Source of the DNA: a virus
Reading direction: 5' to 3' (one strand)
Length of the DNA stretch: 50,891 nucleotides
IMG/VR virus record: IMGVR_UViG_3300027733_000071
Location: 1 to 50,891 of that record
Made by a program: the position numbers and the translations under genes. The notes beneath the pieces were generated by a model that was given only the letters and a program-made list of their open reading frames with translations, was not told the origin of the DNA and made no database searches. Positions 7,602-15,741 of the stretch are shown here, piece after piece; positions within the stretch are counted from its first letter, which is position 1; every line of letters begins with the position of its first letter.

Positions 7602-9614
7602 CTAAAACCCACCGCCTGCTACACTACCAAATGTAGGTGCAGATGCCCCATTTGAGATCAAAACTTGTCCAGCAGTTCCTGCTGATGTAAATGCATATGC
7701 AGTACCTGTTCCATATGCCGCGCCACCTGCTGTAGGAGTTGCAGTAGCGTTGGTACCACCATTAGCAATTGGTAAAGTACCTGTCACGCCTGTTGTTAAT
7801 GGTAAACCCGTAGCGTTGGTTAAAGTGCCAGAACTTGGAGTACCAAGAGCGCCGCCGTTAACTACAACTGAGCCTGCCGTGCCTACGTTAACGCCTAGAG
7901 CAGTAGCAACGCCTGTTCCCAGACCTGTTATTGAGCCGACTGCTGGAGTCACAGTTGTATTACCTGCAAGTGTTAATTGGCCTTGCGCGTTAACTGTAAA
8001 AGTACCAACTTGTGTAGCAGAGCCGTAAGACGCTGCAGTTACTGCTGTGTTAGTAATACTAAAGACTGTGCCTGTAAGTGTTAAACCTGTGCCAGCAGTG
8101 TATGAGCCTACACCCGCAAACTGTACCCATGTAATAGCAGTAACGCCTATGGTGCCGCCTGCGTTGGATGTACATACCCAACCTGTATCGGCTTGTGTGG
8201 TTCCTTGCTCAATAAAAGTAAACGCCCCCGGTACTTCTGCCCAAGTGTCCATGTCCGTTGCGCGAGTCCAAGAACCTGCAGCCACCAAGTAAATACCATT
8301 ATTTGCCTGTGTTGTTTGGTCTTTAACTAAACACCTATCCCCTGCAATCAATGCTACACCGTCAATTGTTTGCGCTCCAGATAGCGTAATGTTTACCGTT
8401 GTTGCCGCCACGCAAGATGCCTTGGGGTCTAAGCCTTGAGCAACAGAATCCACATACAGCTTATTTGCTATCTCTGTATTTGACGTAGGCGTAGTAGATA
8501 TAGTGCCTGTAGTTAGCGCAACTGATGTAATATCTGTGTTTGCGCCTGATGCTGCAGCGCCTAAGCTTGTTCTTGCAGTTGGCGCCGTTGTAGCGTTTGT
8601 TCCGCCATTTGCAATAGGAAGTGTACCACTAACTTGAGTAGTTAAGACAATGCTTCCAACCAAATTAGCTGTTGTATAACCTGTAGCGTTAGTTAGTGTG
8701 CCAGAAGTAGGCGTACCTAAAATTGGAGTTACAAAAGTTGGTGATGTATTTAATACAACCGAGCCTGTACCTGTAGAAGTAACTACGCCAGTGCCGCCAC
8801 TTGCAACAGCAAGTGTGCCTGCTACAACTACTGCACCTGTAGATGAAGTTGAAGGTGTTAAGCCTGTAGAGCCAAAGCTGATTGAGCTTACACCTGCGCC
8901 ACTAACGATAGAACCCCATGCGCCATTGGCGTAGCCTTCAAAACTATTGGTTGTTGTGTTATACCTAAAGTTTCCGTTTGTTGAAGAGCCACGTTGCCCT
9001 GTTGTTCCGACTGGTACAACTAAGCCGCCAGAACCGGGTAATATAGGGTCACTAGATATTGCAACTGTAGGATTACCGCTAATGCCTGTACCATTCGTAA
9101 CAGCAATCTGATTAGCAGTACCTGTAATTGTTGCTGATGTAATTGCACCGGCAGTTGATAAAACAACTAAGCCGTTAAAGCTTGCGTTTGCTAAATTAAG
9201 CGGCGCGCCACTTAAAGTAATTGTAGGGTCGCCTGATACGCCACTTCCATTAGTAATTCCAAGACCATTACCGCTAACAGCTATTGATCGATTTGTAATT
9301 GTCGTTGCATTTGTCTTAACTTGAAATCCAGCGCTTGAATTAACTAATGACAATAAAGCGCCTGTTGAGCTAATATTAAAAAGACCTTGCGCACCGCCGT
9401 CTGTAATAACTAACCCGTTTGTAACGCCTACATACCTACTATTTGGAAGAGCAGGTTGCAGTGTAGCAGTTAAAAACGTTTGAGTTTGACTAGGCGACGC
9501 AGTAATCGCGCCTGTAGTTGTTTGTACAGTAACGCCGTTTTGCACAACAGGGACTAACTCTGACCCTGTAATAGTGCTTGCTGAAGGTAATTGAGATATT
9601 CGTATATTTGCCAT
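7602..9614 (-). CDS. Tail fibre protein with collar-type modules (670 aa)
   Basis: The MANIRISQLPSAS start and the 'GSELVPVVQNGVT' strand are typical of the virion-attached end of phage fibres. 'GTLPIANGGTNAT' occurs twice (about residues 335 and 612) and marks repeated fibre modules. Between them (about 385-505) is a compact domain with 'YVDSVAQGLDPKASC', 'DRCLVKDQTTQANNGIY' and 'DMDTWAEVPGAF', a domain I recall from many tail fibres and neck proteins. The C-terminus ends AGGGF. It is likely a side or tail fibre that connects to the virion and may work with the 1130-aa fibre encoded next. Receptor specificity cannot be read from the sequence. Confidence 0.75.
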   Translation of the reverse strand: MANIRISQLPSASTITGSELVPVVQNGVTVQTTTGAITASPSQTQTFLTATLQPALPNSRYVGVTNGLVITDGGAQGLFNISSTGALLSLVNSSAGFQVKTNATTITNRSIAVSGNGLGITNGSGVSGDPTITLSGAPLNLANASFNGLVVLSTAGAITSATITGTANQIAVTNGTGISGNPTVAISSDPILPGSGGLVVPVGTTGQRGSSTNGNFRYNTTTNSFEGYANGAWGSIVSGAGVSSISFGSTGLTPSTSSTGAVVVAGTLAVASGGTGVVTSTGTGSVVLNTSPTFVTPILGTPTSGTLTNATGYTTANLVGSIVLTTQVSGTLPIANGGTNATTAPTARTSLGAAASGANTDITSVALTTGTISTTPTSNTEIANKLYVDSVAQGLDPKASCVAATTVNITLSGAQTIDGVALIAGDRCLVKDQTTQANNGIYLVAAGSWTRATDMDTWAEVPGAFTFIEQGTTQADTGWVCTSNAGGTIGVTAITWVQFAGVGSYTAGTGLTLTGTVFSITNTAVTAASYGSATQVGTFTVNAQGQLTLAGNTTVTPAVGSITGLGTGVATALGVNVGTAGSVVVNGGALGTPSSGTLTNATGLPLTTGVTGTLPIANGGTNATATPTAGGAAYGTGTAYAFTSAGTAGQVLISNGASAPTFGSVAGGGF

Positions 9615-9622
9615 GGTTAACT

Positions 9623-9994
9623 TTAAGGGCTAAGGTTATCTAAATTGCCGTCAATATCATCTTCTGCAGTTTCAGGAGCAATACCAGCCTCGCCTTCTGT
9701 GGTATGCGTTACTGTTTGTGCTGGGTCTAGCGATATATTAGGGTCTGTGGTGATTGCATCATTAACAGCAGCAACATCAGCATCTGGTCTAGGAAATCTT
9801 AACGATATCTTTTCAGGCTGTCTAGCAGGTAGTCGGTATGGGTCACGTTCATCATTACAACCAAAAATGCATACGCGTAAGCCCGGAATATTTCGATCTT
9901 GGCTGATATCATCGTATGCACGTTTCATCTTACATCGATCACAAATGGCAATCGATAAAACTGTATTGCCCATGGTGTTTAGCCATTTGCTCAT
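9623..9994 (-). CDS. Zinc-knuckle phage protein (123 aa)
   Basis: Four cysteines are visible: Cys-x-x-Cys at about residues 18-21 (CDRCKMK), then a single Cys at about 42 and another at about 46 (VCIFGC). They probably bind one zinc. A conserved-looking 'NDERDPYRLPARQPEKISL' segment follows, and the C-terminal third is acidic and likely disordered. The start overlaps the adaptor stop by four bases (ATGA). Small CxxC proteins in this position, between the head-tail adaptor and fibre genes, are common in related environmental phages. The role is unknown; an internal ATG seven codons in is an alternative start. Confidence 0.55.
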   Translation of the reverse strand: MSKWLNTMGNTVLSIAICDRCKMKRAYDDISQDRNIPGLRVCIFGCNDERDPYRLPARQPEKISLRFPRPDADVAAVNDAITTDPNISLDPAQTVTHTTEGEAGIAPETAEDDIDGNLDNLSP

Positions 9995-11049
9995 CTTGTG
10001 TATGGGCTTATGTTAGGCGCAAAGTAAATTGGCGATTTATCGCGTTCTTCTTGCTCTGCTTGAAACCAGTACTTCTCAGCTTGCTGTTCACAATAAGCTA
10101 TACGAGCTGGGTCAACTTGTGGAAGTTCCATAGCCATTTGGTGCGCAAGCATATTCTGAATGGCCAGATACCACCTCTGAGGTATTTGAATTGAGCCTGA
10201 TAATTTACCTACATCCTGTACATAATATGAACACCAGGCCACAATCTGAGGTGCGTATGTGTTAGGCGACGGCCATAAATACATAGCAGGCTGATCAATC
10301 GTGCGGTCAAACCAGTACTGTAATGGGTAAGCACTTGTGAAATTCTTATTAGGCAAGTTGGTATAGTCATCACGATTTAACCTAGCAATAGGTATTTCAG
10401 TGGCGTTTGAACCAAAAACTACCTGATAAACACCCATGTTTGCACCAGCAGTTTGCTTAACTCTCCAATACGGAGCGCTTGCAGATGGGTCTAAATCATA
10501 ATATAACCATGTTCCAGCAACCCAAGTAACTGCGCCAGGGCTCTCAACTGTAACCCATGTGGTGTTATCCATTGAGTACTGTAACTGAACTGTTACACTG
10601 CCACTGATTGCAGGTAGTATACCAATTGTTCCCATGTACACATTATTACCAGAGCCCATGTTAATGCCAATAGAGCCGGTGTTATTTGTTAACTGACAGA
10701 TATTTGTGTATATACCATCAAAGGCGTTTGCTGCAACGCCTGACGAGCTATTGCCGCCTGTTGTGTTTTGTGTAACTGTTCTATAGTTAGAGTTTAGTAC
10801 ATCATTCACGCCTACTGGTAGATAATAGATATAGTGGTCAGGCACTAAGCCATAGACCACTTTTTGAATGCACCAGTACTGAATACCGCGATTAACTAAA
10901 TTTGAAAGTAAGTAATATAGACTTTGCTTTGAAGCTTGTACTTGCTCAACAGTTAACTCTTCTGCTAATTTTCCAGCACGCCTAGCACCGCTGTCAATCA
11001 GATTTTGAACTGTTATAACTGTTTGTCCAACGGTACCTGAAGTACTCAT
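9991..11049 (-). CDS. Head-tail adaptor with an inserted F5/8C-like (discoidin) domain (352 aa)
   Basis: Residues 1-85 (LIDSGARRAGKLAEEL..., ending near LPVGVNDVLN) and residues 216-352 (IPIARLNRDDYTNLPNKNF..., then a long helix with EQQAEKYWFQAEQEERD) form the usual adaptor of short-tailed phages. Between them, about 86-215 form a separate beta domain with 'AFDGIYTNICQL', 'GINMGSGNNVYMGTIGIL', 'LQYSMDNTTW' and 'PYWRVKQT'. This is the strand order of an F5/8 type C galactose-binding-like domain. The insert would decorate the collar and might bind a sugar. The adaptor call comes from family pattern and position; the insert fold is inferred. Confidence 0.65.
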   Translation of the reverse strand: MSTSGTVGQTVITVQNLIDSGARRAGKLAEELTVEQVQASKQSLYYLLSNLVNRGIQYWCIQKVVYGLVPDHYIYYLPVGVNDVLNSNYRTVTQNTTGGNSSSGVAANAFDGIYTNICQLTNNTGSIGINMGSGNNVYMGTIGILPAISGSVTVQLQYSMDNTTWVTVESPGAVTWVAGTWLYYDLDPSASAPYWRVKQTAGANMGVYQVVFGSNATEIPIARLNRDDYTNLPNKNFTSAYPLQYWFDRTIDQPAMYLWPSPNTYAPQIVAWCSYYVQDVGKLSGSIQIPQRWYLAIQNMLAHQMAMELPQVDPARIAYCEQQAEKYWFQAEQEERDKSPIYFAPNISPYTR

Positions 11050-11050
11050 A

Positions 11051-11599
11051 TCACCACCCTGGGCAATTCCAACGTTTTAAACTTGCAGCCTTACGAGTTG
11101 GCCGACCTTTTTCATCTTTTGCAGGGCCTTTCATACCAGACATTCTAGCACAAAAACTAGCTTTACGACCCTTATCTGCTTCTGTTTTAGGGTGCGGAGC
11201 TGGTGCTTTTAAGTTAGAACCTGTAGCTCGATTAACTTTATCTCGACCTTTTTGCGTTAAGCCTGCGCCTTGACTTGTTGGTAGTTTTTCACCTCGACTT
11301 ACTGAGAGTCTCGGGGCGCCGCCTTTCGCCATTTTTCCAGCTGCTGTTTTAAAGTCATTAGCAGTTGGCGCGCCTTTGCTCCCAGGTTTACGCATCCGTT
11401 CACCAGAGCCTTCTTCAATTCTTTTACGTTTTGCATGTATGTTATCCCATAGTCCAATTTTGCCGCCTTCTTTTTGTGGGGCGGCACGTTTAACAGAGTA
11501 CGCAATCGCCGCTGCTTGCTTAGGCGGCTTACCCGCTTTAATCTCAGCAGCAATATTCTTACCAAAAGCTTTGTCTGATTTGCTTTTAATTAAGGGCAT
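11051..11599 (-). CDS. Basic DUF6321-like virion-region protein (182 aa)
   Basis: The protein is very Lys/Arg/Gly-rich. The N-terminus (MPLIKSKSDKAFGKNIAAE) and the motif AGKPPKQAAAIAYSV are a common phage signature. The C-terminal 75 residues carry 'GLTQKGRDKVNRATGSNLK' and 'FCARMSGMKGP', ending RWNCPGW, which matches DUF6321 as I recall it. Two Cys and a Trp-rich end may form a small fold. The charge suggests contact with DNA inside or entering the head. I prefer the ATG at 11599; a GTG at 11608 overlaps the previous stop (GTGA) and is the alternative. Confidence 0.6.
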   Translation of the reverse strand: MPLIKSKSDKAFGKNIAAEIKAGKPPKQAAAIAYSVKRAAPQKEGGKIGLWDNIHAKRKRIEEGSGERMRKPGSKGAPTANDFKTAAGKMAKGGAPRLSVSRGEKLPTSQGAGLTQKGRDKVNRATGSNLKAPAPHPKTEADKGRKASFCARMSGMKGPAKDEKGRPTRKAASLKRWNCPGW

Positions 11600-11604
11600 A
11601 GTTA

Positions 11605-12012
11605 TCACGCGTAATGTTTTTGCATTTCTAAAATAATCGTGTACGTATCGCCTGCAGAACCATCAAATGTTGTAAACGAAATTACACCTGTTTTACCTGC
11701 GCCTGCATTATTCCACAGCCCTCCAAATCCTGAGAAATCTTGAGTATAGTTGGTGTTTTGTGGGACTGTGCAAATAACAACGTTTGCAGTCGCATTCCAA
11801 TTTAGTTGCACTTCTAACCCGTGTGTAAGTGCATACATCTTTAGAATCGTTACTGAATCGCATGCGCCACCTGCTGCTGAAGCAGTAAGTGCAGAAGGCG
11901 TTACTTTAGCAACGGCAGACTCATTTTCAGTCGTGCTCATTGTTGCATAAAACTTCATAATAGCAACTCGCTCACCGTCAAATAATGTTTGTGACGTAGC
12001 CGTAATAGTCAT
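11605..12012 (-). CDS. Small virion protein, jelly-roll-like (135 aa)
   Basis: The sequence is mostly beta: 'LFDGERVAIMKFYA', 'VTILKMYALTHGLEVQLNW', 'YTQDFSGFGGLWNNAGAGKTG' and 'TYTIILEMQK'. It belongs to a small protein type that I recall from many short-tailed environmental phages, encoded between the capsid and adaptor genes. It could be a head decoration or head-completion protein. There are no catalytic motifs. The start has a good Shine-Dalgarno site (TTAGGAGA), and a terminator-like hairpin lies just upstream between this gene and the 193-aa gene. Confidence 0.55.
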   Translation of the reverse strand: MTITATSQTLFDGERVAIMKFYATMSTTENESAVAKVTPSALTASAAGGACDSVTILKMYALTHGLEVQLNWNATANVVICTVPQNTNYTQDFSGFGGLWNNAGAGKTGVISFTTFDGSAGDTYTIILEMQKHYA

Positions 12013-12031
12013 ACTAATCTCCTAAGGTAAA

Positions 12032-12055
12032 GGCAGGGGGCCGAAGCCCCTAGCC
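12032..12055 (-). terminator. Intrinsic terminator or processing hairpin
   Basis: On the minus strand a 10-bp stem with one mismatch closes on a TTCG tetraloop (core GGGGC-TTCG-GCCCC). It lies between the stop of the 193-aa gene at 12060 and the start of the 135-aa gene at 12012. The T-run behind it is weak (CTGCCTTTA), so it may act as a partial terminator or an mRNA end-protecting hairpin inside the late operon. Confidence 0.6.
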
Positions 12056-12059
12056 GATT

Positions 12060-12641
12060 TTAGCACTTTGCCATTTTCTTCATTGTAGTATAGCCACCTT
12101 CAGCTTTACAAGCCATTGCTACGTGACCGCCGTCTTTATAGCCACGTATCACACCGCCTGTTTTCATCTTGCCTTTGCCGTCAGCCGCAAAAGCAGGGAC
12201 AGACTTTCCGTCTTTCTCAACCATAGGCATACCGCCGTCTTTGTAACCGCCTTGACCGTTGATTACGCCGCCAGTGGCAAACTTCTTCATGCCGCCTCTC
12301 TTTAGTTTCAAAGAAGTGCCTTTGCCGCCCTTGTGCTCTTGCATATCATGCTGTTTAAAGGCTTTTTTGATCATGGCCTTGTCTTGCGACTTGTCCATCT
12401 TGCCGCCTTCTTTACGCATCATCATAGGCGATTGCTCTGCTGCTGCCATTGGTGGGCGAGCCATCATTGCACGTTTCTTCATTGCTGCCATCATACGAGG
12501 ATCTTGCTGAGCAGGCATTGCTGCCATTCTAGGATCTCCGCCCATAGCCATTTTCTTAGCTTTGCCGCCTTTTTTCATCTTAACTTCGTCAACTGAAGGC
12601 TCAGTTGTCTTCATTTTAGGCATGCGAGTAAATTTTCCCAT
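12060..12641 (-). CDS. KGG-type basic Met-rich protein (193 aa)
   Basis: Low-complexity protein with about ten Lys/Gly blocks (KKGGK, KEGGK, HKGGK, YKDGG, KTGG), long Met/Ala/Pro stretches (about 36-75) and a strongly basic charge. Similar KGG blocks occur in the 113-aa protein encoded at 17354-17695 and at the very C-terminus of the 1617-aa protein. It is likely disordered. Its place between capsid and adaptor genes suggests a virion or DNA-packaging accessory role; nucleic-acid binding is an inference from charge. The Shine-Dalgarno site AAGGAGAC precedes the ATG. Confidence 0.6.
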   Translation of the reverse strand: MGKFTRMPKMKTTEPSVDEVKMKKGGKAKKMAMGGDPRMAAMPAQQDPRMMAAMKKRAMMARPPMAAAEQSPMMMRKEGGKMDKSQDKAMIKKAFKQHDMQEHKGGKGTSLKLKRGGMKKFATGGVINGQGGYKDGGMPMVEKDGKSVPAFAADGKGKMKTGGVIRGYKDGGHVAMACKAEGGYTTMKKMAKC

Positions 12642-12651
12642 GTTCGTCTCC

Positions 12652-13620
12652 TTAAGATACTAAGTTTTGGTTAACGCCCAATGCGCCAACACGAGTTGCA
12701 TTTGGACCAACCGCAATGCCGGGTAATAGTATCCCCATTACTGTGCGAACAAGTCCATCAGACGCAGTAGCAGGGGCATAAGTACCTCGAACATCGCCTG
12801 TAGTAGTGCTAGCTGTTGCTGTATCTGCAGCCACAAAAGTACCAGCATCTTGCGCCAACGTATCGTTACTCTTAACACTTGCAACGTAAGCAACGTTAGT
12901 CACACGAACAGGAATACCTAATTTATCACTTGTACCAATTACAACAGCAGTTGCTGAGCCGGCAATTGTTGCACTAGTGATTTGATAAAATGCTTTTTTA
13001 CCTGTTACTGCAGTACTTGCAACAGCCACAGTAATTGTCTCACTCATTGGTTGACCGTAATAGTCGTAACCTGTAACTGTGAATGCACGAGCTGTTGTTG
13101 CGCAATTCACTTTAACTGCGCGAGGCATATCTAATTGAAGAACTGTGCCGTTTGGCGTTACAACAGATTTTACTGAAGTGCCTGCAGTAAGTGTGACCGC
13201 ACCGGCGCCAGCAGCTGTTTGTGACGCAGCAATGTTATTAGTTACAGCAGCTTGTGGAACTACGTCCCATACATAAATACGACCAAGTGGCCCAATACCT
13301 AAATCCATTGGTGATGGGTTATCAAACGCAATGTTGCCATGCGCTGTCATTGCAGTGCTAGAAGCTGTAACTGATTGATTAATTGTGTAAGTTCCTGTAC
13401 CACCGGCGCCAGTACCAAATGCGGTAATGTAAGTTCCGTCAGTAACACTTGTGCCATCGACGTACATACCAACAACGATTGGTGCGCCAAAGCCTAATGC
13501 AGTAACTGTTAATGTTGTTCCAGACATTGAGCCTGTGAATGTAGTACTGTAATTACGAATACCCGTGCCAATATAAGTTTGCGCAGGGCCTAAAAATAGA
13601 TCATCTGAAAATTGAGGCAT
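12652..13620 (-). CDS. Virion structural protein with an inserted beta module (322 aa)
   Basis: The outer parts (MPQFSDDLFLGPAQTYIGTG at 1-20 and 'GNIAFDNPSPMDLGIGPLGR' from about 95) read like one continuous virion protein. A 70-residue module (about 27-96) interrupts it: 'GSMSGTTLTVTA...GTYITAFGTGAGGTGTYTINQ'. This Gly/Thr-rich module recurs in many unrelated phage structural proteins as I recall. The rest is beta-rich (IYVWDVVP; DYYGQPMSETITVAV; GILLPG). The gene follows the major capsid gene and precedes the adaptors, so a head decoration, neck or tail role fits. The role is not resolved further. Confidence 0.6.
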   Translation of the reverse strand: MPQFSDDLFLGPAQTYIGTGIRNYSTTFTGSMSGTTLTVTALGFGAPIVVGMYVDGTSVTDGTYITAFGTGAGGTGTYTINQSVTASSTAMTAHGNIAFDNPSPMDLGIGPLGRIYVWDVVPQAAVTNNIAASQTAAGAGAVTLTAGTSVKSVVTPNGTVLQLDMPRAVKVNCATTARAFTVTGYDYYGQPMSETITVAVASTAVTGKKAFYQITSATIAGSATAVVIGTSDKLGIPVRVTNVAYVASVKSNDTLAQDAGTFVAADTATASTTTGDVRGTYAPATASDGLVRTVMGILLPGIAVGPNATRVGALGVNQNLVS

Positions 13621-13654
13621 GTGTCTTTCTCCTTGAAAAGCATAGACAAATAAA

Positions 13655-13675
13655 TGGGGGATTAAGGTTCCCCCA
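13655..13675 (-). terminator. Terminator after the major capsid gene
   Basis: A perfect 7-bp stem (TGGGGGA / TCCCCCA, loop of seven) lies 16 bases past the major capsid stop on the minus strand and is followed by ATTTATTTG. It would reduce read-through, so that capsid protein is made in excess over the downstream structural genes. Confidence 0.65.
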
Positions 13676-13690
13676 AATAACCTTTACAAA

Positions 13691-14605
13691 TTAAACGCCT
13701 GGCGTACCAAACATTGCGCGTGGATCAGTCCAACCTGGAATATAACGTTCTGTTGCCTTATAGCGCATGCTATCGGTTTCAAAATCGCCTTCCATAGTCT
13801 TCTCTAAAGCACGACGCATTAGAAGTTTCATACCTTCAGGTGCATCAGTTTGTACCCACCAGTTAGTTGCTGAAGTTAAACGACTAATTACTGAACAACC
13901 TTCTGGCAACAATCCGATTGACTTAACCGGGTTGATGTCATTGTTTGCTGTTCCAGCACGTAGTACAGATTTCAACAGAACTTCTGCTTGGAATACATTA
14001 CCCGGTGCAACAACCAATTTAATTGGCTGTAGACGGATTTTCTTACCGTTGTTGTCAACAGCTTGGCGAACTTGAATTAACATTTGCTCAAGTGATGTTT
14101 GTGATAAGTTTGCAGCAGTTGCTAACTGGTTGCTAAATGTACCATTTACAATCGGGTGAGCTGTGTTAATTAAAGATACGCCGTCACCGCCGGTGTATGA
14201 GCTATTGAATGCACGGTTTAATATGTTAGCGCATAACAATTCTTTAGTTTCTACTAAAGATTGTGCTAAGTGCTTAGCATATACTTGGCCGATACGAATG
14301 TGGTCACCGTCTTCAACTAAAACTTTAGTTAAAGCAAACGCCAAACCGTAGACGTTATATACATAACGTTGCAAGAATAACACACCACCCTGTTGATACG
14401 TTACAGGCGTGCCGTCAGGTAACTGAGGTGCAGCACCGAAACCGTATAATACAGGCTCTTCGTGGTAATTACGTGGGATACCAGCTTGTTCACGGAATAC
14501 TGTAGACCATTCGTCGGAACGTTGGTCATATACTCCATCAAAAGCTTCATTAAGGATTGGCTCTACGATTGAGCGGAAATCCGTACTTCTCATTGGGGCT
14601 GCCAT
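13691..14605 (-). CDS. Major capsid protein (304 aa)
   Basis: A soluble 304-aa protein with an HK97-type layout. The N-arm (STDFRSIVEPILNEAF) is followed by a long loop with a QQGGVLFLQRYVYN strand, a spine helix (ETKELLCANILNRAF, about 124-138) and P-domain strands (IRLQPIKLVVAPGN; WWVQTDAPEG). The C-terminus has 'MRYKATERYIPGWTDPRAMFG'. The AHPIVNGTFSNQ segment recurs in Mu-gpT-like and environmental phage capsids. The scaffold and decoration genes lie immediately upstream, and a strong terminator follows. It assembles the icosahedral head. Shine-Dalgarno AAGGAGGGA. Confidence 0.85.
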   Translation of the reverse strand: MAAPMRSTDFRSIVEPILNEAFDGVYDQRSDEWSTVFREQAGIPRNYHEEPVLYGFGAAPQLPDGTPVTYQQGGVLFLQRYVYNVYGLAFALTKVLVEDGDHIRIGQVYAKHLAQSLVETKELLCANILNRAFNSSYTGGDGVSLINTAHPIVNGTFSNQLATAANLSQTSLEQMLIQVRQAVDNNGKKIRLQPIKLVVAPGNVFQAEVLLKSVLRAGTANNDINPVKSIGLLPEGCSVISRLTSATNWWVQTDAPEGMKLLMRRALEKTMEGDFETDSMRYKATERYIPGWTDPRAMFGTPGV

Positions 14606-14618
14606 AGTCTATCCCTCC

Positions 14619-15185
14619 TTATATGGCGTTAATAGTAGCAACGTACTGACTACGTGAGATTTGTACTTGCACAACTGTGTAAGCATCACCCCAAGCATTG
14701 TCAACACCTGGATATAAACCAATAATACGCATATCACCAACAGCACTTGATCCAGCTAAAGAAGTTGAAATTGTGCATGCTGATAAACCAGTCGTTGTAG
14801 AACCGGCAGCAATATTTGTAAAGTTGGCTTGGTCACCAATGGATGTTTGCGCTAAAGAACCGTCAGCCTGAATATCATAAACGATATTAGGATCAGAGTA
14901 ATAGTAAGCAACAATATCTGTACCTGTTGTTGAAGCGGGCCAATAGTTCGATACTCTGCGTCGACCTGTTGTGTCAGTAAACTCAACACCTGCAAAAGCG
15001 CCTTGATAAGCACTGCCTGCAGTTGCAATAATAATTGCACCAGATGAGTTTAACGCGACAGGTTGACCCTTAAGAATGTTTGAACCATAAGCCGAAGTAA
15101 TACCGTTCGGGAGTGCCACCGCACGATCCAACCCAGATGGGTGGAAGGAAGGGCGCAAGCCAAACGGAGCGTTTATAGAAGACAT
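14619..15185 (-). CDS. Capsid decoration-like protein (188 aa)
   Basis: The start 'MSSINAPFGLRPSFHPSG' and the motif FTDTTGRRRVSNYWPA (about 69-84) are signatures of a head protein that lies directly beside the major capsid gene in many environmental phages. The second half is beta-rich and ends 'AYTVVQVQISRSQYVATI'. There is no enzyme motif. It is encoded just before the capsid protein in the same operon, as expected for a decoration or cement protein that stabilises the expanded shell. The assignment is from pattern plus position. Confidence 0.65.
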   Translation of the reverse strand: MSSINAPFGLRPSFHPSGLDRAVALPNGITSAYGSNILKGQPVALNSSGAIIIATAGSAYQGAFAGVEFTDTTGRRRVSNYWPASTTGTDIVAYYYSDPNIVYDIQADGSLAQTSIGDQANFTNIAAGSTTTGLSACTISTSLAGSSAVGDMRIIGLYPGVDNAWGDAYTVVQVQISRSQYVATINAI

Positions 15186-15205
15186 ATATAACTCCTTATG
15201 TTGGA

Positions 15206-15739
15206 CTACCTGAAAACAGGTTCGTCTCTAGTTTGGTCAAATTTCATGCCTTCACCTTCGATCTGCACTAAAGCACGGCCGTTGCTATCTTTAGCACCAA
15301 GAAGTTGTTCTTGTTGCACTAAGATCTTCTCTTGTTCGTCTAACGGTGCGTAATGGTGCATTTCTGCCATTATGTCCTGATAAACGTCCATTGGAAGCTT
15401 ATAAAGAAGCATCTCATTCACGGCTACAAAGCCTTCATGCTCACCGGACTTAACTTTTAAGTGCTCAAAGCCTGGAATTTCTTCGGCTTTAACGGGTACA
15501 TAACCTAAACGTAGGCGCTTGTGAATGGGGTCGTACTGGCTTGTTGAAGATAACCAGCATAAGTGAAAGCCCGGAATCTCAGGCGGGGTCGGAAGTGCCT
15601 CTTGGAGCCACTCCGAACGGAATGCTCTACGGCGTTCCTCGGAAGATACGAATTTCTCTTCAGGACCACGTCTGGACAAATCGTCTGCACTACGATTTTC
15701 GCGGCCTGCTCTTATGTTTTTCTTTAATCTGTCGTCCAT
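15206..15739 (-). CDS. Conserved head-region protein (177 aa)
   Basis: A basic N-terminus with Arg-rich segments (about 8-45) is followed by a compact part with 'PEIPGFHLCWLSSTSQYDP', 'RLRLGYVPVKAEEIPGF' and 'GFVAVNEMLLYKLP'. The end is Gln/Glu-rich and helical (EQEKILVQQEQLL). It lies between scaffold and decoration genes, a place where many short-tailed phages carry a protein of this kind with unknown role; a capsid maturation or assembly role is possible. Two ATGs are adjacent. I took the second because its spacing to AGGAG is six bases. Confidence 0.5.
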   Translation of the reverse strand: MDDRLKKNIRAGRENRSADDLSRRGPEEKFVSSEERRRAFRSEWLQEALPTPPEIPGFHLCWLSSTSQYDPIHKRLRLGYVPVKAEEIPGFEHLKVKSGEHEGFVAVNEMLLYKLPMDVYQDIMAEMHHYAPLDEQEKILVQQEQLLGAKDSNGRALVQIEGEGMKFDQTRDEPVFR

Positions 15740-15741
15740 CA

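Noticed and set aside
7750-8934. Several plus-strand open frames of 78-92 codons rich in Val and Pro
   Set aside because: They are the antisense of Thr/Gly-rich repeats in the 670-aa fibre gene and have no ribosome sites.
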